Positions 8,355 to 18,178 of a DNA stretch of 64,000 bases are shown here, one piece after another (positions within the stretch are counted from its first letter, which is position 1; each line of letters starts with the position of its first letter). The notes below the pieces were generated by a model. That model ran no database searches and had not been told where the DNA came from. It saw nothing but the letters and a program-made list of their open reading frames with translations. Source of the stretch: Desulfosporosinus sp. HMP52 (lineage in GTDB: Bacteria; Bacillota; Desulfitobacteriia; Desulfitobacteriales; Desulfitobacteriaceae); NCBI RefSeq assembly GCF_000765145.1, contig NZ_JMGA01000004.1, forward strand, positions 1 through 64,000, in the 5' to 3' direction. The position numbers and the translations under genes were made by a program.

Positions 8355-9122
8355 ATGCGCAGGCGACAGCGAAAGCATGATGAGGCAAATTTGCCTTTAA
8401 CGGATCATTTAAAAGCCTTACGTAAAGTGCTGATAATATCTGCGTATGCTATATTAATTGGTACGATTATCGGCTGGTTTTTCAGTGATCAAGTCTTTGC
8501 TTATCTTGCAGCTCCCGTAATTCGATTGCAAGATATTTCATTTATTACGACTACCCCTATGGAACCGATGCTGGTTAAAGTTAAGGTAGCACTGCTGATT
8601 GGTATCGTTTTATCCCTGCCTATAGTAATCTGGCAGATCTGGAGCTTCGTCTTACCCGCCTTAAGGCAAAACGAACGAAAATATTTATACTTCATAGTGC
8701 CTAGCTCTGTAATCCTCTTTCTCAGTGGAGTTGGATTATGTTTTTTCGTAGTACTACCAATTGGGTTGAAATTTCTGCTTTTTGTAGGTGGTGATGCAAT
8801 AACCTCCTACACTCCGTTACTAACTAAGGCCTCATATTTCGGATTCCTCACCACCATGTTTTTAACCTTTGGTTTGGTTTTTCAAATGCCTATTGTCTTA
8901 TTAGTTCTGATTAGGATAGGTGTTCTAAGCCCTCAGGTCTTAGCATCAAAAAGACGTTGGGCAGTACTGATTATCGTAATCATAGCTGTAGTAGTGTCCC
9001 CGACGCCTGATTTATTGACTCAACTCCTCATGGCTGGGCCAATGTATCTTCTCTATGAAATAAGCATTTGGTTGGGGTATCTCGTCGCGCGTAGCAGAGA
9101 AAAAGAGTTGGCTTTAAAGTAA
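8355..9122 (+). CDS. tatC: Twin-arginine translocase subunit TatC
   Basis: Core membrane receptor of the Tat export system, 255 residues with six predicted spans. The N-terminal LTDHLKALRKVL corresponds to the TatC L-x-H-L-x-E-L-R-x-R segment, in which the usual Glu is replaced here. The middle P-rich IWQIWSFVLPALRQNERKY and the SPTPDLLTQLLMAGPMYLLYE region are characteristic. It lies 3 bases after mqnC and just before a TatA/B gene. Possible passengers in this window are the hydrogenase at 58319 and the hydrolase at 26523. Confidence 0.93.
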   Translation: MRRRQRKHDEANLPLTDHLKALRKVLIISAYAILIGTIIGWFFSDQVFAYLAAPVIRLQDISFITTTPMEPMLVKVKVALLIGIVLSLPIVIWQIWSFVLPALRQNERKYLYFIVPSSVILFLSGVGLCFFVVLPIGLKFLLFVGGDAITSYTPLLTKASYFGFLTTMFLTFGLVFQMPIVLLVLIRIGVLSPQVLASKRRWAVLIIVIIAVVVSPTPDLLTQLLMAGPMYLLYEISIWLGYLVARSREKELALK

Positions 9123-9134
9123 GGGGGGGAACCG

Positions 9135-9497
9135 ATGGGATTAAGTGAAATCCTCTTGATTTTAGTTGTTGTACTTATTTTATTTGGTCCAGAGGATCTG
9201 CCGGTTATAGCGAGGTCATTTGGTAAACTGGTTTTTGAAATTCGTAAAGCTACCAATGAATTAACTAAAGAATTTCAAAGTACAATAGAAACGCCGGCAA
9301 ATGTTATTAACAAAGCCTTTGAACAGACTACTTCGCCACGTGTTGTTGAAAAGGATACGGTCTCAACCTCAGATGAGTCGGAAGATCTTAAACCAGAAGA
9401 AGAACTTTTGACGTATGAGGATGAAATCCCGAAGAATCCACTGGCGGAACTGCCATCAGATATGGTATCTTATGAAGAAAAGGGTGCGAGCAGGTGA
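9135..9497 (+). CDS. tatA: TatA/TatB-type translocase protein
   Basis: One N-terminal membrane span (ILLILVVVLILFGPEDLPVIARSFGK) with the FGP hinge, an amphipathic helix, then an acidic tail rich in Glu and Ser. The 120-residue length and acidic tail lean toward TatB, but low-GC Firmicutes usually run a bifunctional TatA. A second, shorter TatA-type gene is at 36592. A GGGGGGAACCG ribosome site precedes the ATG. Confidence 0.85.
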   Translation: MGLSEILLILVVVLILFGPEDLPVIARSFGKLVFEIRKATNELTKEFQSTIETPANVINKAFEQTTSPRVVEKDTVSTSDESEDLKPEEELLTYEDEIPKNPLAELPSDMVSYEEKGASR

Positions 9498-9504
9498 ATC
9501 GGTT

Positions 9505-10473
9505 TTGAAACAACTCTGGCTCTTTAATCAAATAAATTCAGATTTGCAACGGGTTGAAAAAGAACTGACTAAATTCGTGGAGACGGGTTATCCAATTCTT
9601 CAAGATTCTGCAATCCATTTGTTGGCTGCAGGAGGAAAGCGATTGCGCCCGGCTTTTACGCTCTTAGCAGGAAAATTCTATGGTTATCCGCTGGAAAAAT
9701 TAATGCCGGTTGCAATGGCTTTAGAACTCATACATATGTCTTCACTTGTTCATGATGATGTAGTAGATGCTTCGATGACTCGAAGAGGACGAGCAACAGT
9801 TAAAGCTAAATGGGGAAATATCGTTTCTGTTGAAACAGGGGATTACCTACTGGCAAAATCCCTGATGCTTATCTCAAAGATTGATAATCCCGAAGTTTCT
9901 CGAATTCTTGCTGAAATTAGTGTTGAAATGTGCCAAGGCGAGATTCAACAGATTAAGTGCACATTTGATGTGGAGCAAACCTTAAAGCAATACTATTATC
10001 GAATAAAACGTAAAACCGCCTTATTAATCTCTGCTTGCTGCAAATTGGGCGCACTGGTTTCAGGTGCTCCTAAGCGTCAAGTGTGGGCGTTAGGTGCCTA
10101 TGGTCATTCCTTGGGTATGGCCTTTCAAATTGTCGACGATGTTTTAGATATTACAGCTAAGCCCTCTGAATTTGGCAAGCCAATTGGAGGGGACTTGCGC
10201 CAGGGAATAATGACCTTACCCATGATTCTCGCTCTTAAATCATCGCCACAGTCTTCTGAGTTAAGAGAATTACTCAAGAAAAAGGACAAAACCGAGGAAG
10301 AGGTCTGGGAAACAATAGCCATGATTAAATCCTCCGGAGCAATTGATCAGTCCATGCATCTTGTGGACATCTATATAGAAAAAGCTAAAAAACATTTGCA
10401 GGATCTGCCTAAGATTCCAACTCGCAAAGCCTTGGAAGAGCTCGCTGAATTTATACGGACTCGCAAGTTTTAG
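9505..10473 (+). CDS. hepT: Polyprenyl diphosphate synthase (HepT-like catalytic subunit)
   Basis: Trans-prenyl chain elongation enzyme. GGKRLRPA (43-50), first Asp motif DDVVD (84-88) in SSLVHDDVVDASMTRRGRATV, and second DDVLD near residue 210. The start is placed at TTG 9505 (323 residues), with AGGTGA seven bases upstream; GTG 9484 would overlap the tat gene and lacks a spaced ribosome site. As the last gene of the quinone operon, it probably pairs with the HepS-like product of the first gene. A second polyprenyl synthase gene is at 38728. Confidence 0.87.
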   Translation: MKQLWLFNQINSDLQRVEKELTKFVETGYPILQDSAIHLLAAGGKRLRPAFTLLAGKFYGYPLEKLMPVAMALELIHMSSLVHDDVVDASMTRRGRATVKAKWGNIVSVETGDYLLAKSLMLISKIDNPEVSRILAEISVEMCQGEIQQIKCTFDVEQTLKQYYYRIKRKTALLISACCKLGALVSGAPKRQVWALGAYGHSLGMAFQIVDDVLDITAKPSEFGKPIGGDLRQGIMTLPMILALKSSPQSSELRELLKKKDKTEEEVWETIAMIKSSGAIDQSMHLVDIYIEKAKKHLQDLPKIPTRKALEELAEFIRTRKF

Positions 10474-10536
10474 TTAATAGCTCACACCAATAGTTAAGCC
10501 CTGTAGCATTGTCTGCGGGGCTTTATCTATGGATTT

Positions 10537-10604
10537 ATGAATAGGTTCATTTTTAATTGACAATAATAAGGTCTACAAATATAATGAAAAATGAACAGAT
10601 TCAT
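10537..10604 (+). promoter_or_regulatory. Promoter flanked by two TetR operator copies
   Basis: TTGACA (10557-10562), 17 bases, TATAAT (10580-10585) is a near-consensus promoter. ATGAATAGGTTCAT (10537-10550) and ATGAACAGATTCAT (10591-10604) are near-identical palindromes of form ATGAAYNNRTTCAT, one upstream of the -35 and one at the expected transcription start. They lie 54 bases apart centre to centre. Autorepression by the TetR protein encoded 36 bases downstream is the simplest reading. Confidence 0.8.
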
Positions 10605-10639
10605 TTTTTGTACTGAGAGGAATCTCTGGAGGGATACTA

Positions 10640-11236
10640 ATGCATCAGGAAATGAGTAAGCGCGAGAAAAAGAAGCTTCAGACCAAAAAGACCATATCAG
10701 AAATAGCTCTAAAACTATTTTCTACCAAAGGCTTAGAGGAAACTACTATAGCTGAGATCATGGAAAAAGCTGCTCTGGGAACAGGCACTTTTTACAATTA
10801 CTTCGAAACTAAAGAAGCGATTCTAAAATACTGTCTGGCTGAAAGAATAGATTGTGCCAAACAAACCTGTGAAGATATCCAAACTTCGGCCTTAAATGCT
10901 ACCGAAAAATTGCATCAAATCCTAAAAGTTATATCCAAAACCCATGATGAGAATCAGCAGATGATAGGGTTATATGTTAAATTTAGTCGGAATCCTGACA
11001 AGGTTGAGCAAAAGCCACCCCATGGGTCACGGTTTGAAGAGATTCTAACCAGTATTATTATTGAAGGCCAAGCTAAGGATGAGTTCAGAAATGATATTCC
11101 ACCGGAAATCATTAATGAGATGTTTTCCGGTATTCTTAAGTCTACCTTAAATAGCAATCTAGATTTTACTTTTATGGATAACATTAGCTATAAGCATTCT
11201 CTGTTATTAGAAGGTGTAATTAATAAAAAGGACTAA
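10640..11236 (+). CDS. TetR/AcrR-family transcriptional regulator
   Basis: 198 residues with an N-terminal TetR helix-turn-helix (about 15-60: ISEIALKLFSTKGLEETTIAEI, then GTGTFYNYFETKEAIL) and a helical ligand-binding C-terminal domain of no recognised specificity. GGAGGG lies before ATG 10640. Its promoter carries a paired operator, so it likely represses itself. No transporter or enzyme gene is coupled to it here, and the downstream resB has its own upstream TATAAT-like sequence, so its external targets are unknown. Confidence 0.88.
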   Translation: MHQEMSKREKKKLQTKKTISEIALKLFSTKGLEETTIAEIMEKAALGTGTFYNYFETKEAILKYCLAERIDCAKQTCEDIQTSALNATEKLHQILKVISKTHDENQQMIGLYVKFSRNPDKVEQKPPHGSRFEEILTSIIIEGQAKDEFRNDIPPEIINEMFSGILKSTLNSNLDFTFMDNISYKHSLLLEGVINKKD

Positions 11237-11347
11237 CTAGCTACCCCTTCTTTCCAGTATCTTAATAGCAATACTTTTTTGGGGTATAATAACGCCTAAG
11301 GACTTTTTCCATAATAATGAAGACTATCTAAGAAAAGGGGCGATTTA

Positions 11348-12667
11348 GTGAAGGAACAACACGAGGGCATTGTAGAGGATATATGGCGGTTTTTCAGCTC
11401 AATGAAGTTAGGGCTGATACTCTTAGGATTAGTAGCTCTCGTCGCGGGAATAGGTACGGTTTTTCCACAAGTAAACTTAGACCCTCAAGGAGCTAAAGCC
11501 GTCAGTGAACTATGGCAAACACTTGGTTTTACTAATATTTATGGTTCGACTTTATTTCGTTTACTGATGGGTTTGTTATGCATCAATTTAATTGTATGCA
11601 GCATCCAGCGTTTTCAGGGGATTTATCATCAAACCTTTGCCCTAAAACCACCAGAAAACATTACAAGTGTGCCTAATAAAATTCAAGCTAAATTAAAAGG
11701 AGAGAGAGAACCTCTCAAGAATTCAGTTCAAGATCTCTTGCAACGAAATGGGTTTAAAGTTACAAGTCAAGAAATTGACAAAGACTGGAGTTTTATAGCC
11801 ATTAAACGTCGCCTGGGAAACTGGGGCTCACTTATTTCCCATATTTCTTTTGTTGTGCTGGTCATCGGAGCAATCCTAGGTACAACCATGGGCTTTAAAG
11901 GCTTTATGATGCCTAGTGCCGGGACAACCGTGCCTCTAAGTTCCCTTAATTTATCCAAGGGAACCGTCAAGCAAGATTTTGATGTACATATTTATTCGGC
12001 CGAGGATCGCTTTTTGGAAAATGGAGACCGAGATAACTGGTATACAGATATGGCAATCATCGAGAACGGACAGGAAGTACTGCGTCAGACAATCTCTGTC
12101 AATCATCCCCTAACCTATCAAGGAGTGACTTTTTATCAGGCGAGTTTTGCTAATGGGGCGCGGCTTACCGTTGATCTGAAGGATCAAAAGATCCCGGTTG
12201 TTTTACAAGATCATGGGGGAAATTATTTTCAAGCACCGGGAACAGACCTTTATCTCATCGCTGCAGCCATTAAGAGTGACCCCAAAGAACCTGCTATGCT
12301 TTATCAAGTCTATAGAGGAACAGGTGTAGACCCTGTACAAAAAGGCCAAATTAACCTAGGACAAACTATTGACGTACAAGGGGAATATAAGCTAACCCTG
12401 GAGGGTAATGCGGGATTTACCGGATTACAAGTCAAGGAAGACCCTGGTGTAACGGTTATCTGGCTAGGGTGCGCTTTATTGCTGCTGGGACTTATCTTGT
12501 CTTTTTACTGGCGTACTGTGGTAGTATCGGGAGTGTTCAAATCAGGACAGGATTCAAATGGCGAACTGACGATAGGAGCCAGAGCCGGTAAAGTAACAGG
12601 TGGTCTCCAACAAGAGTTTGACCGTTTAATTCAGGGAATTCAATCGAAAAGGGAGGGCGCACTGTGA
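11348..12667 (+). CDS. resB: Cytochrome c biogenesis protein ResB
   Basis: System II cytochrome c maturation factor that, with CcsA, brings heme to apocytochromes outside the membrane. 439 residues: three N-terminal spans, a large extracytoplasmic domain (about 190-370) and a last span near 375-395. The N-terminal FFSSMKLGLILLGLVALVAGIGTVFPQ and the ISVNHPLTYQGVTFYQASF segment are diagnostic. The GTG start follows AAAAGGGG. The stop overlaps the ccsA start by four bases (GTGA), suggesting coupled translation. Confidence 0.93.
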   Translation: MKEQHEGIVEDIWRFFSSMKLGLILLGLVALVAGIGTVFPQVNLDPQGAKAVSELWQTLGFTNIYGSTLFRLLMGLLCINLIVCSIQRFQGIYHQTFALKPPENITSVPNKIQAKLKGEREPLKNSVQDLLQRNGFKVTSQEIDKDWSFIAIKRRLGNWGSLISHISFVVLVIGAILGTTMGFKGFMMPSAGTTVPLSSLNLSKGTVKQDFDVHIYSAEDRFLENGDRDNWYTDMAIIENGQEVLRQTISVNHPLTYQGVTFYQASFANGARLTVDLKDQKIPVVLQDHGGNYFQAPGTDLYLIAAAIKSDPKEPAMLYQVYRGTGVDPVQKGQINLGQTIDVQGEYKLTLEGNAGFTGLQVKEDPGVTVIWLGCALLLLGLILSFYWRTVVVSGVFKSGQDSNGELTIGARAGKVTGGLQQEFDRLIQGIQSKREGAL

Positions 12668-13551
12668 ATCAGGGATTACAAAACCTGGAAACTTCATCCT
12701 TTTATATCATGTTAATGGCCTACACCCTTTCTATGTTATTTTACTGGGCTTGGATTGGAACTAAAAAAGATCTAATGGGCCGCTTTGCAACTTATCTTAC
12801 CATTGTTGGCTTAGTAGCTAATACTGCAGCAATTATTTTAAGAATGATCATTGCAGGTCGTCCGCCCCTTTCCAATGCTTATGAGTTTTTGTTGACCTTC
12901 GTTTGGGGAATTACTTCTGTGTATCTGTTCGTCGAATTTCGTTATAAGCTGAAAGCTTTAGGTGCTTTTGTCATGCCTATTTCTTTCATGATTTTAATGT
13001 TCATTATTATGAGTATGGGAGCCGAGGAAAGAATCGCTCAATCCATACCTCCGGCACTTAAAAGTAAATGGATAACCTTCCACGTGGTTACAGCAATGTT
13101 TTCCTACGGAGCCTTTGCAATTTCCTTCGGCCTGGGGATTATGTATTTGCTTAAATTAAGTAGAGAAACAAATGGAAAAACGGCTAAATCTCAAGCCCAG
13201 GGAATTATCTCCCGGTTTCCTGATTTGGAAACAATCGATGAGCTATCCTATAAGGTAATTGGCTTTGCCTTTCCCCTCCTGACTCTCTGCATTATTACTG
13301 GTGCAATCTGGGCGAATTACGCTTGGGGCACATACTGGTCTTGGGATCCGAAAGAGACCTGGTCGCTGATTACTTGGATAATCTATGCTGCTTACTTACA
13401 TGCCCGTTTGATGTATGGATGGAAAGGGAAAAGAGCAGCCTGGATGACCATATTTGGTTTTGCAGCGGTTTTATTCACGTTTTTTGGAGTCAATTATTTT
13501 TTGCCGGGTCTACATTCATACGCTGTCAGTCAAAACATTCTAATTGTTTAA
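12664..13551 (+). CDS. ccsA: Cytochrome c biogenesis protein CcsA/ResC
   Basis: Membrane heme handler of system II maturation, 295 residues with about eight spans. The tryptophan-rich WWD-type segment WGTYWSWDPKETWSLITW lies near residue 220. Conserved histidines (FHVVTAMFSYG and AAYLHARL) are placed as expected for heme ligands. It is coupled to resB and directly upstream of the heme synthesis genes, linking heme supply and use. The role and partner are well established for the family. Confidence 0.93.
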   Translation: MNQGLQNLETSSFYIMLMAYTLSMLFYWAWIGTKKDLMGRFATYLTIVGLVANTAAIILRMIIAGRPPLSNAYEFLLTFVWGITSVYLFVEFRYKLKALGAFVMPISFMILMFIIMSMGAEERIAQSIPPALKSKWITFHVVTAMFSYGAFAISFGLGIMYLLKLSRETNGKTAKSQAQGIISRFPDLETIDELSYKVIGFAFPLLTLCIITGAIWANYAWGTYWSWDPKETWSLITWIIYAAYLHARLMYGWKGKRAAWMTIFGFAAVLFTFFGVNYFLPGLHSYAVSQNILIV

Positions 13552-13661
13552 ATTGACTTTAGATTAGATAATTAGAGAGGCCAATAGTTTTTGCAGGAAA
13601 AATGTCTAATATTAAAGAACGTAAGAACTAGGAGAAAAGTTAGAGAAGGTGACTATTGTAT

Positions 13662-14300
13662 ATGTCCCAGTATTATCCGATATTTATAGATTTACATGCT
13701 CTGCCGGTTTTAGTTGTCGGAGGAGGAAAGGTTGCTTTACGAAAAGTTCAAACCCTTTTACATCACGGGTCTTTAGTCAGGATAGTCTCTCCTCGCCTCG
13801 TACCTGAACTCAAGGAGCTAATCGATGGAAAGACATGTTTCTGGAGGGAAAAAGAATATTCTGCGGAGGATATTCAAGATTCTATGTTGGTTTTTTCATG
13901 TACTGAAATTGAGGAGATCAATGCTCAAGTCTCACAGGATGCAAAAGCGAATCATCGTCTGGTGAATGTTGTGGATGATCCTGAAAAATGTAGTTTTATA
14001 GTACCTTCTATTATGGAAAAAGGTGATCTGAAAATTGCTGTGTCTACCGGAGGCAGCAGCCCCATTGTAGCTAGGCAAGTTCGAGGGGAATTGGAAGATT
14101 TGTACGGCCAGGAAATGGCTGAATATCTGGCCTTACTTAAAAATTGGAGAAGTAGAGCCAAGTCTGAATTACCTCCGGAAAAACGCACTGTTTTTTGGAA
14201 TCGTGCTACAGATGGGGAAATTAGGGGACTCATTAAGGCTCAACGATTGACCGAAGCGAAAGGAGTGCTAGAAAAATGTTTCCTGTCGCTATTGGATTAA
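13662..14300 (+). CDS. Precorrin-2 dehydrogenase / sirohydrochlorin ferrochelatase-type protein
   Basis: NAD-dependent oxidation of precorrin-2 to sirohydrochlorin (CysG N-terminal/Met8 type). The Rossmann motif VVGGGKVALRKV occurs near residue 20, and STGGSSPIVARQVR is the conserved catalytic/dimer region. Start ATG 13662 is preferred over TTG 13656 because AGAAGGTGA is correctly spaced only for the former. It overlaps hemA by 25 bases. In this locus it would feed the siroheme-dependent heme route. Confidence 0.88.
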   Translation: MSQYYPIFIDLHALPVLVVGGGKVALRKVQTLLHHGSLVRIVSPRLVPELKELIDGKTCFWREKEYSAEDIQDSMLVFSCTEIEEINAQVSQDAKANHRLVNVVDDPEKCSFIVPSIMEKGDLKIAVSTGGSSPIVARQVRGELEDLYGQEMAEYLALLKNWRSRAKSELPPEKRTVFWNRATDGEIRGLIKAQRLTEAKGVLEKCFLSLLD

Positions 14301-15610
14301 ATCATCGCAGTGCACCTGTAGAAATCAGGGAAAGAATGAGTTTTCATCCATCTCAAATGCTGAAGGCTCTTAGAGAATTAAAAGAATGTCCGGGGATTCA
14401 GGGTGCAGTGATCCTCAGTACCTGCAACCGCACCGAGGTATATGCTGCCACAATGGATGTGGAGACAGGAATACGCTCAATTAAAGACTTTTTTTCCAGT
14501 CATCATGGAATAGAGGAAAAAATTCTGGAGCAATATCTGTATTCCCATACCTTATATGATGCCGTCCGCCATTTATTTCGAGTAGTTTCTGGACTGGATT
14601 CCCTGGTTCGTGGAGAAACCCAAATCCTTGGACAAGTCAGCAATGCTTATCAGCAGGCTAGCGATGCCGGGGTTACTAATAAGGTGATCAATGTCTTTTT
14701 TCAGACTGCCTTAGCAGTGGGAAAACGTGTGCGTACCGATACGATGATTGACCAGCATCCGGTGTCCATCAGTTATACAGCTGTAGAGCTGGCTAAACAG
14801 CAATTCGGAGAATTAGAAGGAAAAGGAATTCTAATCATGGGTGCCGGAGAAATGAGTACCCTGACAGCCAAACATTTAGTTTCCGCCGGAGCCACAACGG
14901 TGTTAGTTTCTAATCGCTCCTATGATAAAGCTGTTTTGTTAGCTCAAGAATGCGCCGGTCGTGCGGTTCGGCTGGATGACGTAGATCAGTATCTGGCGGA
15001 AGTAGACATAGTTATTTCTGCCACCGCCTCGAAGCATTTTGTTTTGATGCCAGAGCGCATGGAAGAAATTATGAAAATAAGAAAAAATCGTCCCATACTA
15101 CTTATTGACATTGCGGTTCCACGGGATATTCACCCCGATGTTGGGAATATCCCTGAAATTACTCTATTTGATATTGATGATTTGCGGGGAGTTGTCGATC
15201 GACATCATCAAGAGCGAGAGCTGGCGGCAATTAAAGCTGAAAAGATTATCGATGAAGAAATGGAATTGTTTTTAAAATGGCATAACACCCAGTCTGTTGT
15301 ACCAACAATTTTAGCCTTGCAGAAAAAAGGAGAACAAATCAGAGATCTGCAAGTTGAGCGTGCCCTGGAGCATTTTAGCGGATTAACGCCTAAACAGGAA
15401 AAGGTAATCCGTTCAATGGCCAATTCTATTGTTAATCATCTCCTGCATATTCCGATTATCAATCTCAAAGAGTATGCCAATACCAGTCAAGGACATCTCT
15501 ATGCAGAAGTTTTTCAAAACATATTTGATTTAAATGTTGGTGATGAAGGTGCTCGTCGAAACATGACCAAGAAGAGTCATGCCCAGGGGTGCCATAGGAG
15601 GGCTGAATGA
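14276..15610 (+). CDS. hemA: Glutamyl-tRNA reductase
   Basis: First committed step of C5-pathway tetrapyrrole synthesis: reduces glutamyl-tRNA to glutamate-1-semialdehyde with NADPH. The catalytic Cys50 lies in [26 protein letters not shown] and the nucleotide-binding [15 protein letters not shown] follow; the C-terminal dimerisation helices are present. Length 444 is normal. AAAGGAGTG lies upstream within the preceding gene, and it overlaps hemC by four bases. Confidence 0.95.
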   Translation: MFPVAIGLNHRSAPVEIRERMSFHPSQMLKALRELKECPGIQGAVILSTCNRTEVYAATMDVETGIRSIKDFFSSHHGIEEKILEQYLYSHTLYDAVRHLFRVVSGLDSLVRGETQILGQVSNAYQQASDAGVTNKVINVFFQTALAVGKRVRTDTMIDQHPVSISYTAVELAKQQFGELEGKGILIMGAGEMSTLTAKHLVSAGATTVLVSNRSYDKAVLLAQECAGRAVRLDDVDQYLAEVDIVISATASKHFVLMPERMEEIMKIRKNRPILLIDIAVPRDIHPDVGNIPEITLFDIDDLRGVVDRHHQERELAAIKAEKIIDEEMELFLKWHNTQSVVPTILALQKKGEQIRDLQVERALEHFSGLTPKQEKVIRSMANSIVNHLLHIPIINLKEYANTSQGHLYAEVFQNIFDLNVGDEGARRNMTKKSHAQGCHRRAE

Positions 15611-16518
15611 AGAATATACGCATTGGAACTCGAGATAGTCAATTAGCAATGTGGCAAGCTGAGTGGGTTCAATCTCAACTAACTAAGCTATATCCGGATC
15701 TCAATTTTGTGCTTGTACCTATGAAAACTAAAGGGGATAAGATTTTAGATGTTCCACTTTCTAAGATCGGAGATAAGGGATTATTCACCAAGGAATTAGA
15801 ACATGGTCTCTTAAATGACGAACTCGACATGGCTGTTCATAGTCTTAAAGATATGCCAACCCAATTACCCCCGGGTTTAATCATTAGTGCTTTTTGTGAG
15901 AGGGAAGAACCCAGAGACGTTTTCCTAAGCAAGAATGGAGTAAAACTCGAGGAGCTGCCTCCTGGAGCTCTGATTGGAACAAGTAGCTTGCGTCGAAAGT
16001 CTCAGCTCAAACATTATCGGCCGGATCTAAATTTCACAGACTTAAGAGGTAATCTGCAAACTCGTTGGCGTAAGTTGCAAGAATCTGACATGGTGGGTAT
16101 TGTTCTGGCTGCTGCCGGTGTCAAACGACTGGGCTGGGCAGACCGGATTACTCAGATTTTACCTGAAGACATTATGTTGTCTGCAGTCGGGCAAGGTTCT
16201 ATCGCTATTGAAATCGATGAGAAACGTTCTGATATTGCCGAACTCTTAGCTCGTTTAAATCATCCGGAAACTGAAAGAGCCGTACGAGCTGAACGTACAT
16301 TAATGCGCAAACTTGAAGGAGGCTGTCAAGTTCCTATCGGGGCTTTGGGTCAAGTGGTTGAAGGGGAGATAACCCTGCGAGGAATGGTGGCAAGTTTGGA
16401 TGGTGTTCGCATACTTAAGGCAGAAGTAAAGGGTACAGATCCCGAAAAAGTAGGTATCGAAGTCGCTAATCGTTTGATTGAGATGGGAGCCGCTTCAATA
16501 TTAGAGGAAATTCGCTAG
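15607..16518 (+). CDS. hemC: Porphobilinogen deaminase (hydroxymethylbilane synthase)
   Basis: Condenses four porphobilinogens to hydroxymethylbilane. [14 protein letters not shown] at the N-terminus, [19 protein letters not shown] and the dipyrromethane-carrying Cys in [10 protein letters not shown] (near residue 240) are all present, and length 303 is typical. The ATG start overlaps the hemA stop (ATGA). Confidence 0.95.
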   Translation: MKNIRIGTRDSQLAMWQAEWVQSQLTKLYPDLNFVLVPMKTKGDKILDVPLSKIGDKGLFTKELEHGLLNDELDMAVHSLKDMPTQLPPGLIISAFCEREEPRDVFLSKNGVKLEELPPGALIGTSSLRRKSQLKHYRPDLNFTDLRGNLQTRWRKLQESDMVGIVLAAAGVKRLGWADRITQILPEDIMLSAVGQGSIAIEIDEKRSDIAELLARLNHPETERAVRAERTLMRKLEGGCQVPIGALGQVVEGEITLRGMVASLDGVRILKAEVKGTDPEKVGIEVANRLIEMGAASILEEIR

Positions 16519-16668
16519 AGTCTTATTATGTCTTGTACTGCCATGGTAATTGTGGTTACGAGATGAAATTTGAAATTAATCTAAGGTAATATATAATATA
16601 ATAAGAAGCTAAGGGTGATGGCAAACAAAACGTCCCCTTGACATGCTTCCTGGATAGGAGTGTTGGTT

Positions 16669-18174
16669 TTGAGTAAGGGATATGTATATTTGGTGGGTGC
16701 CGGTCCGGGAGACCCTAAGTTAATTACCATTAAGGGGTCGGAGTGTATAGCCAAAGCAGATGTGTTAGTTTATGATCGATTAGCTTCACGGCGCCTTTTA
16801 ACGTTAGCTCGTCCGGATTGTGAGCTCATCTATGTGGGAAAATCGCCGGATCGCCACACACTTCGGCAGGAAGAGATTAATCAAGTTCTTGTGGATAAAG
16901 GCTTAGAGGGAAAAATCGTGACCCGTCTTAAAGGTGGGGATCCTTTTGTCTTTGGCAGGGGAGGCGAGGAAGCGGAAGCTTTGCTCAAGGCAGGGATTCA
17001 ATTTGAAGTAGTTCCCGGCATCACTTCGGCCATTGCGGTTCCCGCTTATGCAGGGATTCCGGTAACTCATCGTGATCTCACATCTTCCTTCGCAGTTATA
17101 ACAGGGCACGAAGACCCTACTAAGAATGAGACCAGTATTCATTGGGATCATCTTGCCCAGTCTCATGGCACCTTGGTTTTCCTAATGGGCATGGAAAATC
17201 TCCCCTTGATCGCCCAAAAGTTAATGGAAAACGGGAAGAAGTCGACGACTCCTGTGGGAATTATTCAATGGGGGACAAGGCCGGAACAAAGGACTTTGGT
17301 TGGGCAACTGGATACCATTGCTGAAGAAGTTAAAAAACAGAACTTTACTAATCCTTCAATCATAATTGTTGGAGAGGTTGTATCCCTTAGGGAGAAACTC
17401 CAATGGTTCGAAAAGAAGCCATTGTTTGGTCAAAGAATCGTTGTTACTCGGGCTCGCCACCAGGCAAGCGTACTGACGCAAGAAATTGAAGCTTTAGGCG
17501 GAGAGGCTTGGGAATTCCCGACCATTGATATCGCGCCACCCACGGATAACTCAGCCTTAATTAATGCTATCAAAAATCTAAGAGAATTCCAGTGGCTTAT
17601 TTTTACCAGTGTTAATGGGGTAGAGGCTTTCTTCGAAGAGTTAAGTATTCAAGAACGAGATGTGCGGGAGCTTATCGGCTTGGAGATAGTTGCCATAGGC
17701 CCAGCTACCCAAGCTTCCTTGGAGAAAAGGGGACTTCGTGCTGCTTATGTTCCTGAAGAGTATAAAGCAGAGAAGATTGTGGAAGGCCTGACAAGCAGAG
17801 TCTCCAAAGGGCAAAAGGTATTGCTGGCCAGGGCCGAAGAAGCTAGAGACGTTCTGCCTGTATCTCTTAAGGCTATGGGTGTGGAGGTCTCGGATGTCCC
17901 AGTCTATAAGACAGTTCTGGGGGGAGCAAATAGTGGGGAATTGAAACGAATGCTTGCTGAGCAGGAGATTCATAAGGTTACCTTTACCAGCTCGTCAACG
18001 GTACGAAATTTTATGGAACTTTTGGATGGAGAAATATCGCTGCTGAACGGTGTCTTACTTTACTCAATCGGTCCAATCACCAGCGCTACAGCTCGCAAGC
18101 TTGGTTTGACTATTTATAAAGAGGCAAAAGAGTATACGATTCCCGGTCTAGTTAATGCCTTAATGGAGGAGTGA
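16669..18174 (+). CDS. cobA-hemD: Fused uroporphyrinogen-III methyltransferase / uroporphyrinogen-III synthase
   Basis: Residues 1 to about 245 are the SUMT methyltransferase (YLVGAGPGDPKLIT, RLKGGDPFVFGRGGEE, VPGITSAIAVPAYAGIPVTHR). About 250-500 are uroporphyrinogen-III synthase (FGQRIVVTRARHQAS, FTSVNGVEAFF, FTSSSTVRNF). One protein therefore closes the ring and methylates it to precorrin-2. The start is set at TTG 16669, since ATAGGAG lies 8 bases before it; GTG 16660 overlaps that ribosome site. A 150-base gap with an AT-rich TATAAT stretch (around 16590-16602) may hold a secondary promoter. Confidence 0.93.
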   Translation: MSKGYVYLVGAGPGDPKLITIKGSECIAKADVLVYDRLASRRLLTLARPDCELIYVGKSPDRHTLRQEEINQVLVDKGLEGKIVTRLKGGDPFVFGRGGEEAEALLKAGIQFEVVPGITSAIAVPAYAGIPVTHRDLTSSFAVITGHEDPTKNETSIHWDHLAQSHGTLVFLMGMENLPLIAQKLMENGKKSTTPVGIIQWGTRPEQRTLVGQLDTIAEEVKKQNFTNPSIIIVGEVVSLREKLQWFEKKPLFGQRIVVTRARHQASVLTQEIEALGGEAWEFPTIDIAPPTDNSALINAIKNLREFQWLIFTSVNGVEAFFEELSIQERDVRELIGLEIVAIGPATQASLEKRGLRAAYVPEEYKAEKIVEGLTSRVSKGQKVLLARAEEARDVLPVSLKAMGVEVSDVPVYKTVLGGANSGELKRMLAEQEIHKVTFTSSSTVRNFMELLDGEISLLNGVLLYSIGPITSATARKLGLTIYKEAKEYTIPGLVNALMEE

Positions 18175-18178
18175 GAGT

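Noticed and set aside
9415-9504. Longer N-terminus for the HepT-like gene
   Set aside because: It would overlap the tatA/B coding region by more than 80 bases, and AGGTGA points to TTG 9505.
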